A stretch of DNA of 21,360 nt from Candidatus Pelagibacter sp. (lineage in GTDB: Bacteria > Pseudomonadota > Alphaproteobacteria > Pelagibacterales > Pelagibacteraceae): assembly GCA_002704625.1 (NCBI GenBank), contig PAGZ01000029.1, forward strand, positions 1 through 21,360, written 5' to 3'. The notes below the pieces were generated by a model that was not told the origin of the DNA, searched no databases, and saw only the letters and a list, made by a program, of their open reading frames with translations. Each line of letters starts with the position of its first letter. The stretch's first letter is position 1. The translations under genes and the position numbers were made by a program. Positions 7,160-14,952 of the stretch are shown one piece after another.

Positions 7160-7854
7160 TTTATCCAGGGCGCTCTTTTATCTTTTACCATTTGATCTAA
7201 AAAATCTTTATCTAATTTATGATCCATACATTGCCAAAAACCTTCGTGCTTCATAGCTTTTATCTCTTTTAATTCAGTGACCCTTTCTAAAGGTTCAGAC
7301 TCTAAAACTGTTTCATCTCCTTTTATAAAATCTAAGAATTTTGGACTAACCACGAAGAAACCACCATTTATCCAACTCTCACCTAATTGAGTTTTTTCCT
7401 TAAATTTTAATACATCAGAACCTTTTAAACTTAGAGATCCGAATCTGGCAGGGGGTCTTACAGCAGAAATTGTTATTATTTTTTTATGTGACTCGTGAAA
7501 TTCTATTAACTTATTAATATCGATATTAGAAAGCCCATCCCCATAAGTTAATAAAAAAGTCTCATTATTTAGATATTTTTTTAATCTTTTTAAACGTCCT
7601 CCTGTGAATGTATCCGCTCCAGTATCGATAAGATTTATTTTCCAATTTTTCTTAAAATCTTTAAAATATTTCTTAATAACATCACCTTTGTAACCAAGAG
7701 CAATATAAAATTCTTTGTGACCGTAGTAAGCATAAATTCCCATAATATGCTCAATCATTGGTTTTCCGCCTATTGGTACCATTGGTTTTGGAATCGAGTC
7801 AGTGTATTCGGATAAACGCGTACCAAAACCACCAGCTAAAATGACTACTTTCAT
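7156..7854 (-). CDS. rfbF: glucose-1-phosphate cytidylyltransferase
   Basis: This enzyme converts glucose 1-phosphate and CTP to CDP-glucose, the first step of CDP-6-deoxyhexose synthesis in the cytoplasm. The signature LAGGFGTRLSEYTDSIPKPM (residues 6-25) followed by VPIGGKPMIEHIM is characteristic of RfbF, and the SEYT-based loop distinguishes it from dTTP-using RmlA. GDGLSNID, RPPARFG and SWINGGFFV are also family hallmarks. At 232 residues it is a little shorter than the roughly 257 of Salmonella RfbF. It lies 1 nt after the C-methyltransferase gene and overlaps the following SDR by 4 nt. The pairing with rfbG supports the assignment strongly. Confidence 0.93.
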   Translation of the reverse strand: MKVVILAGGFGTRLSEYTDSIPKPMVPIGGKPMIEHIMGIYAYYGHKEFYIALGYKGDVIKKYFKDFKKNWKINLIDTGADTFTGGRLKRLKKYLNNETFLLTYGDGLSNIDINKLIEFHESHKKIITISAVRPPARFGSLSLKGSDVLKFKEKTQLGESWINGGFFVVSPKFLDFIKGDETVLESEPLERVTELKEIKAMKHEGFWQCMDHKLDKDFLDQMVKDKRAPWIK

Positions 7855-7855
7855 A

Positions 7856-9070
7856 TTATTTTAAAATTTTAGGTTTAGGGAAAGGTATAACAAATTTCCC
7901 ACCTTTTTTTTGAAAATCTTTTTCTTGTTCAACTATTTCGTTTTTAAGATTCCAGGACAAGATTAACAAATAGTCCACGATATTTTTTTTGATATATTTT
8001 GGGTCTATGATTTTTATATTTGTACCTGGAGTATATAAATTCTGTTTTAATTTACTTTTATCAAAAACGTAATCCACAAGACTATTATCTATTTTACAAT
8101 ATTGCATAAGTGCCTGTCCTTTTCCAGACGCTCCATAAATAGAAATTTTATTTTTTTTTATTTTTAAATTTTTTATTAATTTATTCATAGAATTAGAATG
8201 CTCAGTTATTTTTAATTTAAATGATTCAAGTTTTTTATTATTAAATAATTTAGAGTTTCTTTCTTTTTTAAGAATTTTCAATATATTTTTAGAAGTTTTA
8301 TATTTTGATTTATATTTTGAAATATAACATCTAATTGTTCCACCCTGAGAATTAATCGTATCAACATTAAATACTTTAAGTTTGTGCCTTTTACAAAGAT
8401 CGATAATAGATTTTAGGCTATGAAAACCTATGTGCTCGTGAAAAATATTATCATACTGATTTTGATTAATAATGTTAAGTAAGTGAGGTACTTCTAAAAT
8501 TAATATACCATTTTGTTTCAATAAATTTTCAATGCCTTTAAAAACATCGTTTGGGTTTTTTAAATGAGCGACTACATTTCTTGCAAAAATAAAATCAAAA
8601 TTATCAAATTTTTTTTTGATTTTAATAGATAAATTATTATTAAAATAATCATTTATTGTTAAGATATTTTTAGAATTTGCTCTTTTTGAAAGATTTTTTG
8701 CAGGATCAATTCCTATAACAAAACTTTTGAATTTTTTTTTTAAATTATAAATAAAAGAACCGTCATTACTCGCTATTTCTAAAACTTTTGACTTATTATT
8801 AATGCGAAATTTCTTTAAAATGTTGAGTAAATTTTTTATTAGAAATATATTGCTTTTTGAAATACCTGTTTCCCATAGGTATTTTTTAAATAACAAATCT
8901 GGATTTAAGTGCTCTGAAATTTGAACATGTTTGCATTTCAAACAATAATTTAATGAAATTTTATACTTTTTTTGGTAATTTTTATTTTTTAAAAAATTTC
9001 CTACTAATGCAATTTTTTTAAAATTAATAATTTTTTTAATTTTAGAATAACAAATTCTACATTTACTCAT
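7856..9070 (-). CDS. sugar C-methyltransferase (TylC3/NovU-type, SAM-dependent)
   Basis: This is predicted to add a methyl branch to a carbon next to the ketone of an NDP-4-keto-6-deoxy sugar. All three domains of the family are visible in 404 residues. The N-terminal zinc-binding domain has C4-C7 and C43-C46. The SAM-binding core has LEIASNDGS at 97-105. The C-terminal domain has YGASGKGQAL (312-321) and YTPGTNIKI (346-354). HEHIGFHSL (211-219) and QGGTIRCYI (242-250) are the active-site region typical of C-3 methyltransferases such as TcaB9. The gene sits between rfbG and rfbF, so the likely substrate is CDP-4-keto-6-deoxyglucose or a derivative. The regiochemistry is inferred from the family. 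Confidence 0.88.
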   Translation of the reverse strand: MSKCRICYSKIKKIINFKKIALVGNFLKNKNYQKKYKISLNYCLKCKHVQISEHLNPDLLFKKYLWETGISKSNIFLIKNLLNILKKFRINNKSKVLEIASNDGSFIYNLKKKFKSFVIGIDPAKNLSKRANSKNILTINDYFNNNLSIKIKKKFDNFDFIFARNVVAHLKNPNDVFKGIENLLKQNGILILEVPHLLNIINQNQYDNIFHEHIGFHSLKSIIDLCKRHKLKVFNVDTINSQGGTIRCYISKYKSKYKTSKNILKILKKERNSKLFNNKKLESFKLKITEHSNSMNKLIKNLKIKKNKISIYGASGKGQALMQYCKIDNSLVDYVFDKSKLKQNLYTPGTNIKIIDPKYIKKNIVDYLLILSWNLKNEIVEQEKDFQKKGGKFVIPFPKPKILK

Positions 9071-9075
9071 TAATT

Positions 9076-10149
9076 CTATTTATCAATATAATGATCTATC
9101 TGATTATTAGATATTATTTCTATATCTTTATTTAAAAGGTAAAGTTTATACCAATCAGAAGTAAATTTTATTGTTTCCTCAATAGTTAGTCTTGGCTCCC
9201 AATTTAATTCTTTTTTTGCCTTATTGGTATTTAGACTTAAAAACCTTGACTCATGGTATTTATTATTTTTCTTAAAAATGATTTTTTGCCTTGTAAATCC
9301 CCATTCTTTAATAAATAATTTGACAATTGAAACTACATTTTTACAATTTATAAGATTTGGTCCAAAGTTCCAGCTTGGGTAAAGTTTGCTGGTTAATTCT
9401 TTATTTAATAATTTATGACCTAAAGTTAAATAGCCAGATAAAGGTTCTAAAACATGCTGCCATGGCCTTGTAGCTTTAGGATTTCTTAAAATAATAGGTT
9501 TTGTTTTTTTAAAAGATTTAATGATATCGGGAATTATTCTATTATCTTTGAAATCTCCTCCACCAATCACATTTCCTGCCCTTGTACTACCAATTGAAAT
9601 ATATTTTTTTTTAAAATAACTTTGGTAATAAGAAAAAAAGGCTAACTCAGCACTTGCCTTTGAAGATGAATAATTATCTTTGCCTCCGAGTACATCACTT
9701 TCTTTAAAACTGCTACGTTTATCTAAATTCAAATAACATTTGTCAGAAGTTATATAAACTAAATTAGGAATTTTATTAATTCTTACAGACTCTAAAATAT
9801 TTACACTACCAATAACATTGGTACCAAAAGTTTCTAAAGGGTTATAAAAACTTTCAGACACAATAGATTGAGCTGCAAGATGAAAGATTATGTCAGGTTT
9901 TTCTTTTTTAATAATATTATTTATTTTATTAAAATTTTTTATATCAACAAAATATTGTTTAATTTTCTTTTCTAGATGAAATGCATTAAATATTATAGAG
10001 CCTTTTTCAGGTCTTAAACCAACGCCAATTACTTTAGATCCCATTTTGTATAACCAATGAGATAACCAAGAACCTTTAAATCCTGTAGATCCGGTTACCA
10101 GGACTTTAAGATTTTTGTAACTTTCGGTAAATTTATTTTTATTTTTCAA
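9076..10149 (-). CDS. rfbG: CDP-glucose 4,6-dehydratase
   Basis: This NAD-dependent extended SDR converts CDP-glucose to CDP-4-keto-6-deoxyglucose. TGSTGFKGSWLS (19-30) is the RfbG-specific form of the Rossmann motif. HLAAQSIV (90-97), TSDKCY (134-139) and YSSSK with Y160 and K164 give the active site. RAGNVIGGGDF and RPWQHVLEPLSGYL are also diagnostic of the RfbG family. The 357-residue length is normal. The start lies 3 nt after the SIS isomerase stop and the end is 5 nt before the C-methyltransferase. No rfbH-type C-3 dehydrase is present in the window, so the sugar probably keeps its 3-oxygen. Confidence 0.94.
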   Translation of the reverse strand: MKNKNKFTESYKNLKVLVTGSTGFKGSWLSHWLYKMGSKVIGVGLRPEKGSIIFNAFHLEKKIKQYFVDIKNFNKINNIIKKEKPDIIFHLAAQSIVSESFYNPLETFGTNVIGSVNILESVRINKIPNLVYITSDKCYLNLDKRSSFKESDVLGGKDNYSSSKASAELAFFSYYQSYFKKKYISIGSTRAGNVIGGGDFKDNRIIPDIIKSFKKTKPIILRNPKATRPWQHVLEPLSGYLTLGHKLLNKELTSKLYPSWNFGPNLINCKNVVSIVKLFIKEWGFTRQKIIFKKNNKYHESRFLSLNTNKAKKELNWEPRLTIEETIKFTSDWYKLYLLNKDIEIISNNQIDHYIDK

Positions 10150-10152
10150 TTT

Positions 10153-10719
10153 TTAATTTGGAGGATATTCAGTTTTTCCTATAATTAAATCTACTAATGA
10201 AAGTAGTAAAATTTGGTGAACATTCTCTATATGATTATAGGCCTTACTATTTACCCAAAAATTTATATCGCCCAATTTTGAAAGGTTATTATCTTTATCG
10301 TTACCAGTAAAAGTAACAATTTTTCTTATTTTCTTTTTCCTTGCTATTTTAGCTCCATTAGTCATATTTGGGGAATTTCCACCTGCAGATATAAGGATCA
10401 AAGAGTCTCCTTCGTCTCCATAGAAATCTATAGCTTTTTCGACCCATCTTTCGTAACCAAAATCATTTGAAAAACAGGTTAATAAATCTGACTCGTTGTA
10501 GTTTGTACATCTGACTCTAGCATTTTTGGTTAAATCTACGCTAAAATGACTAGCTATTGCAGCACTACCACCATTACCAAATATCATAGTTTTTTTTCCT
10601 GAAGAATGGGTTTCTTTTAAAATTTGTTTTACTTTTATCAGATCATCGTAATATTTTTCATCGCTTATTAGTGATTTAAGATTATTAAAATATTTTTTTA
10701 AAAATTGAGTTTCTGACAT
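10153..10719 (-). CDS. SIS-domain sugar-phosphate isomerase, GmhA-like, with altered metal site
   Basis: The fold is that of phosphoheptose isomerase (sedoheptulose 7-phosphate to heptose 7-phosphate), with 188 residues against about 192 in E. coli GmhA. FGNGGSAAIASHF (47-59) and SAGGNSPN (111-118) are the phosphate-binding loops, and SNDFGYE (84-90) is conserved. Compared with E. coli GmhA from memory, the zinc-site residues look changed: H61 is kept as H58, E65 becomes D62, Q172 becomes E165 and H180 becomes L173. It may therefore be a divergent isomerase. No other ADP- or GDP-heptose gene is present. An AAGG Shine-Dalgarno lies 7 nt before the ATG. The 46-nt gap upstream, the longest in the operon, contains a TATAAT at 10764-10759 but no -35. 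Confidence 0.8.
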   Translation of the reverse strand: MSETQFLKKYFNNLKSLISDEKYYDDLIKVKQILKETHSSGKKTMIFGNGGSAAIASHFSVDLTKNARVRCTNYNESDLLTCFSNDFGYERWVEKAIDFYGDEGDSLILISAGGNSPNMTNGAKIARKKKIRKIVTFTGNDKDNNLSKLGDINFWVNSKAYNHIENVHQILLLSLVDLIIGKTEYPPN

Positions 10720-10765
10720 TGCTAAACCTTACCTTTTTTGACCTTTTCTATCAAATGTATTATAT

Positions 10766-11542
10766 TTATAATTTCTTTAGGAAAGCTATAAATTTTTGCT
10801 CTTCAGGAAAATAATTATATTTTATTTCTAATCTTTTTAATAAAAGATCGTATTTTATTATTTTATCATTTTTTAAAATATCCAAAGTATTTATTGTTGC
10901 ATTTGAAAAATACATGCTATCTGGATTATTGACTTTACTTAAAATTACATCATCACACATAATAATAACATTTTGATTAGATAGTCTTAAAGAATTAAGA
11001 ATATCAAAAGTTACAAATGGATATCCATGAGCACCGTCTATCCAAATTAGATCAAACTCATCCTGCTCATAAGTTAACTTTATTGAATTCATTTGTTTAA
11101 ATTTTACATTTGTACATAATTTTAAATTATTATCTCTTTTTTCAATAAAAATTTTCATTTTTGAAGGTTTATTTCTTCCATAGGTCTCACGAAATTCCCT
11201 TGAATCGTCAGGTAAATCAATTGTTAAAATTTTTGTATTTGGAAATAACTTTGAAAGTAAAAGGGCATTAGAACCATCAAAAGTTCCTATTTCTAGTATT
11301 TTATTTATCTTTAAATTTTTATTTTGAGATATTGATGAAAAGATAACTTGATGTTCTGAACTCATTTCACTGTGTAGAAAAGAATAATTATTTCTTATTT
11401 TATTTAAAACTTTTAACCCATCTTTTCTGTTTAAGTTGATTTTCTCAAACGCAACATCTTGAAAATTATTAAAATTATTTTTTTTAATTTTAAAAAAGTA
11501 TAATGATAGGTAGAACAGTTTTTTAAATTTTCTTAAAATCAT
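10766..11542 (-). CDS. class I SAM-dependent methyltransferase (Methyltransf_24-like)
   Basis: This is a putative O- or N-methyltransferase that modifies the glycan or a sugar nucleotide. The SAM-binding glycine motif is ILEIGTFDGSNALLLS (82-97), and TIDLPDD (107-113) is the acidic residue after beta-2. FDLIWIDGAHGYPFV and VIIMCDDV are the later core strands, typical of the rhamnosyl O-methyltransferase/cephalosporin-hydroxylase-like group. It is 258 residues long with a basic, hydrophobic N-terminus (residues 1-20) that could contact the membrane. The start overlaps the upstream gene by 20 nt. Substrate unknown; the methyltransferase fold is fairly certain. Confidence 0.75.
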   Translation of the reverse strand: MILRKFKKLFYLSLYFFKIKKNNFNNFQDVAFEKINLNRKDGLKVLNKIRNNYSFLHSEMSSEHQVIFSSISQNKNLKINKILEIGTFDGSNALLLSKLFPNTKILTIDLPDDSREFRETYGRNKPSKMKIFIEKRDNNLKLCTNVKFKQMNSIKLTYEQDEFDLIWIDGAHGYPFVTFDILNSLRLSNQNVIIMCDDVILSKVNNPDSMYFSNATINTLDILKNDKIIKYDLLLKRLEIKYNYFPEEQKFIAFLKKL

Positions 11543-12989
11543 TTTCCTTTAAAGATTTAAAAATTTGTTGTCTATTAGTTCTCTCATAAATATCAAAGAA
11601 AATCTTTTCAGCCTTTTTTTTCGTAATTTTCAATTTTTTATTTGGAAATTTTGTAAATATCTTCAAAAACTCTTCAATATTATGAATATATATTTTTGAA
11701 TTTGCATAATCAAATAATGGGTCATTATTTTTTTGGCCTTTTAAATTCAAATATAAAGGTATGTTAGACCCTCTGGTAGCTTCTATTACAGCAGCACTAT
11801 CAGTATAAAGAACAAATGAGTTTTTAGATACATCTTTACTCAAACTTGACTTTGATAAAATTATATTTTTTGGTAATGTTTTTTTACTAATTTTGATAAT
11901 TTGAAGAATTTTTTCTAGTTTGATCAATGGATGAACTCTCCAGGTAAAACTAATAGCTTTATTTTTTTTTGCACAACTTAATGAAAAGCTAAATAATTTT
12001 ATGTTTTCAGAAATTGTGGCTCCTGGTACAACAAGACAGTTTGGCTTGATTTTATTACTTTTTTTGATTTTCTGTAACTTTTTAAATGTTCCAGTTTTTA
12101 TAATTTTAATATTTTTTAGCTTATTTGCATTCTTTAAAGCTCTTAATGACTTGTTTCCTTGAACCCATAAAATATCAGGATTAAAATTTCCTTTTATATT
12201 TCTTAACATTGCGAAATTTTTTTCTGATACTAGAGGATGTTGACATCCTATTATTTTAATATTCGGATTAAATTCTTTAGCAGCAAATACCAAAACTCTT
12301 TCCCATCCATAGCCTTCGTACGTAAAAATTATTGTAGATGGATTAATTTCTTCCAGATATTTTTTTGCTAAAAAATAAATTCTCAATGCAAATGTGGTTT
12401 GTTTATCAAAAATTGAAAGGCAAATATTATTAATAACTTTCTTGTTTTTTCTACTATTTACTTTTGAAAACTTTAATCTTAAAAATTCTTTAATTTGTAA
12501 AAGAAGAATTTTAATTTCGTCATATATATTTAAATATTTTTCCAAAACAAAATGATTTTCAATCTTATTGATAGAATTAAAAAATTCTGAATTTATATTT
12601 GTATGATTTATTAATAATTTAAAAGGCCTAAAGTTTTTTGTTTTTACTATTCTTTCCAAATCACCAAAATAAAAGTCGTTATTATTATTAATAGTTTTCT
12701 GATTTAAACAGTGCGAAAAAATTAAAGTATCATAGCCAATACTATTTTTTATTTTTGTTGACGAATACTTAATTTTTTTTATTTTATAAAAAGAATATAA
12801 AAGAAAATTTTTAATAATAGATAATATATTTTCTAATGAAAAAAATTTTATACTTTTCTCAGAAGAAATATTATCAAGATACCCAGGAACATTGGGTCTT
12901 ACCACATGTAACCAACTTATAGCTATGGTTACAAATGAAGATCCTTCACTATTTAATATTTTGTCGTAAAATTTAACCAATTTGTTCAT
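11523..12989 (-). CDS. putative surface-carbohydrate biosynthesis protein, possibly GT-B-like
   Basis: This 488-residue protein is not recognised with certainty. The block IFTYEGYGWERVLVFAAKEF (221-240) followed by IIGCQHPLVSE (246-256) resembles the surface-carbohydrate biosynthesis family TIGR04326. The C-terminal part, with FTWRVHPLI and VLYTDSAAVIEATRGSNIP, looks like the donor-binding half of GT-B enzymes such as capsule and glycerophosphotransferases, where the Ser-Ala-Ala-x-x-Glu region follows the second Rossmann fold. There is no signal peptide and no clear transmembrane helix. It lies between the DAHP-synthase-like gene (37 nt upstream) and the methyltransferase (20-nt overlap). It could be the transferase that uses the CMP-activated product of the upstream genes, but that is a guess. 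Confidence 0.5.
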   Translation of the reverse strand: MNKLVKFYDKILNSEGSSFVTIAISWLHVVRPNVPGYLDNISSEKSIKFFSLENILSIIKNFLLYSFYKIKKIKYSSTKIKNSIGYDTLIFSHCLNQKTINNNNDFYFGDLERIVKTKNFRPFKLLINHTNINSEFFNSINKIENHFVLEKYLNIYDEIKILLLQIKEFLRLKFSKVNSRKNKKVINNICLSIFDKQTTFALRIYFLAKKYLEEINPSTIIFTYEGYGWERVLVFAAKEFNPNIKIIGCQHPLVSEKNFAMLRNIKGNFNPDILWVQGNKSLRALKNANKLKNIKIIKTGTFKKLQKIKKSNKIKPNCLVVPGATISENIKLFSFSLSCAKKNKAISFTWRVHPLIKLEKILQIIKISKKTLPKNIILSKSSLSKDVSKNSFVLYTDSAAVIEATRGSNIPLYLNLKGQKNNDPLFDYANSKIYIHNIEEFLKIFTKFPNKKLKITKKKAEKIFFDIYERTNRQQIFKSLKENDFKKI

Positions 12990-13026
12990 TGATTATCTTT
13001 TAATTTAAAATGAAAATTATATTTTT

Positions 13027-13932
13027 CTAAATGATTTTTCTATTGATTGACTTTGCAACTTTTTTTGAGTTATTCATTAGTTTTTTAAATTGATTGAAAT
13101 TTAAGGGTTGCAATGGATCTACTGCAGATTTTTTTGGGTTTGGATGCATTTCAATAATTAATCCATCACATCCAGCTGCTATTGATGCAAGAGTTAAACT
13201 AGGTACCCAGGGAGCCCAAAACGAAGCGTGGCTTGGATCAGAAATGATAGGATATTTACAGATTTCTTTTAAGGCTGGTATAGCCTGTATATCAAGAGCA
13301 AATCTAGATGTATCCCTATGAGTATGTGGTATTGAAACACCTCGCTCGCACAAAATTAGTTTTTTATTCCCTTCGACTAAAATATGTTCTGCAGCACCAA
13401 GAAAATCTCGAAGACTTGCACCAAAATGTCTTTTTAAAATTATTGGGAAATTTGTTTTAGAAACAATTCTTAATAATTCCAAATTTTGCATGTTTCTTGA
13501 TCCTATTTGCAAAATATCGGCTGTTTTGCAAATTCGACTCAGGTATCTTAATTCCGTAACCTCAGTTACAACTTTTAATTTAAAATTTTTTTTTATTTCA
13601 TCCATCCAATCCATACCAATATTTTGAGTTTCTTTATAAGTTTTAGATCTATAAGGAAAAGTTAATGGTTTGTAAGCGTGGCCACGTATAATTTTTAAAT
13701 TATTTTTCTTTATTTGTTTTGCAACATCGATCATTAATTTTTTGTTTTCAACCCCATTAGGACCTGCAATGATAGGAATATTTTTTTTTCCAAAAACAAT
13801 CCCATCACCAATATCGATGGTAATATTATCTTTTGCGGTAGAAATCTTAAGCTTATTTTTTCTATCATCCAACGTAATATCTTTTGTTGGATTTTTATTT
13901 GAGAGATTTTTAACGAAAATATTTTTTTTCAT
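13027..13932 (-). CDS. DAHP synthase-like (NeuB/KdsA superfamily) PEP-dependent aldolase, divergent active site
   Basis: This is homologous to type I-beta 3-deoxy-7-phosphoheptulonate synthase, which condenses PEP with an aldehyde. In order come IIAGPNGVEN (54-63), RGHAYKPLTFPY (83-94), VVTEV (121-125), LQIGSRNMQN (141-150), ILKRHFG (165-171), LILCERG (192-198), DPSH (232-235), IIEMHP (259-264) and D272. The metal ligands H235, E261 and D272 are kept, but the cysteine of GPCSVE is N59, as in metal-independent Kdo-8-phosphate synthases. The substrate loop KPRTSPY is changed to KPLTFPY. It probably forms a 3-deoxy-2-ulosonic acid other than DAHP. It overlaps the oxidoreductase by 4 nt and is two genes downstream of a CMP-transferase. 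The N-terminal 45 residues lack a regulatory domain. Confidence 0.8.
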   Translation of the reverse strand: MKKNIFVKNLSNKNPTKDITLDDRKNKLKISTAKDNITIDIGDGIVFGKKNIPIIAGPNGVENKKLMIDVAKQIKKNNLKIIRGHAYKPLTFPYRSKTYKETQNIGMDWMDEIKKNFKLKVVTEVTELRYLSRICKTADILQIGSRNMQNLELLRIVSKTNFPIILKRHFGASLRDFLGAAEHILVEGNKKLILCERGVSIPHTHRDTSRFALDIQAIPALKEICKYPIISDPSHASFWAPWVPSLTLASIAAGCDGLIIEMHPNPKKSAVDPLQPLNFNQFKKLMNNSKKVAKSINRKII

Positions 13933-14951
13933 TTTATAATTTTATTGAATTCTTTATCATTTACAGTACTAAAATTTTTTTCTTTAAAAATACTATTATA
14001 AATAGAATGTATCAATTTTATAACGTAAATATTTTTATTTATATCCAAATTACATGAGGATTGTTTGATATTTGGGTTAAAAAACTCTTTAAGGATTTTT
14101 TGGTGCCCATTACCCATTCCTGATCTTGGTCCTAAACCAAGTTTAAAAAACTCAGAATTTTTTTTATCTTTTCTTATATGTTTTGGCGTAAAATAGAATA
14201 TTTCGTTTAAGCTTATTCCTTTTATTAAGAATCTTCCTTTTTTACACAAAACATCCATTGACATTCTATAATCTTTATTTGCTCTTGTAGTAGCCTTAAG
14301 ATTTGAAACAACTTTATTTTTATGTTGAAAATTTATTGAAATCAAATCCTCTGCTTCTAATTTATCTTTACTAAAACCAGCTAAAACGTTAAATTTTTTA
14401 ATTGGACCAAAAAAATAAATCAGCATGTCTAAAAGATGGATAGATTGATTAAATAAAACTCCACCATCAGACCTGTATTTTCCCCTCCAACCTGTTGAAT
14501 AATATTTTTTATCTCTATGCCAGTATAAAGCACAGTCTATAAAAAAAGGGTTGCCAAATATCTTTTTACGAAGCACATATTTCCCTCTGAGAGTTGCAAA
14601 GTTTTGTCTATTTTGAAATGCAACCCAACACTTAACTTTATTTTTTTTTGTTAAATAGGACAACCTTTTTGCATGTTTAATTGAAAGAACAAAGGGTTTT
14701 TCTATTAGTGTATTAATTTTATTTTTAACTAAAAATTCTGCATATTTAAAATGCAAATTAGAAGGAGTACAAACAATAGCATAGTCAATTTTTTTTTCTT
14801 TTATATTTCTCAATTCAATTTGTTTAAAATTTTGTAATTTACTATGTTTTATTACGTCAATTAAATATATTTTTTTAATATTTTTAAATTTTTTTAAAAG
14901 ATTTAAGTAATGTCTGCCTACACTTCCAAAGCCTATAATTAAAATATTCAT
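13929..14951 (-). CDS. Gfo/Idh/MocA family NAD(P)-dependent oxidoreductase
   Basis: This family oxidises or reduces hydroxyl groups of sugars, inositols or sugar nucleotides. The N-terminal Rossmann domain has IIGFGSVGRHYL (5-16). The EKP motif at 84-86 (LIEKPF) carries the conserved lysine. The C-terminal domain has WRGKYRSDGGVLFNQSIHLL (155-174) and D175, giving the H172/D175 pair typical of the group. The length of 340 is normal. It sits 1 nt after the cytidylyltransferase and overlaps the DAHP-synthase-like gene by 4 nt. Gfo/Idh enzymes in glycan clusters often act on a ring C-3 (WlbA/WbpB type). In the aminoshikimate clusters RifL is also of this family. The substrate here is unknown. 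Confidence 0.87.
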   Translation of the reverse strand: MNILIIGFGSVGRHYLNLLKKFKNIKKIYLIDVIKHSKLQNFKQIELRNIKEKKIDYAIVCTPSNLHFKYAEFLVKNKINTLIEKPFVLSIKHAKRLSYLTKKNKVKCWVAFQNRQNFATLRGKYVLRKKIFGNPFFIDCALYWHRDKKYYSTGWRGKYRSDGGVLFNQSIHLLDMLIYFFGPIKKFNVLAGFSKDKLEAEDLISINFQHKNKVVSNLKATTRANKDYRMSMDVLCKKGRFLIKGISLNEIFYFTPKHIRKDKKNSEFFKLGLGPRSGMGNGHQKILKEFFNPNIKQSSCNLDINKNIYVIKLIHSIYNSIFKEKNFSTVNDKEFNKIIK

Positions 14952-14952
14952 T

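Noticed and set aside
10153..10719. Core-LPS heptose pathway
   Set aside because: No gmhB, hldE, hldD or heptosyltransferase is present and the zinc-site residues differ, so a complete heptose pathway is not supported here.
10759..10787. Internal promoter before the SIS isomerase
   Set aside because: A TATAAT occurs at 10764-10759 but there is no -35 at 16-18 nt spacing, and such hexamers are frequent by chance in this A+T-rich sequence.
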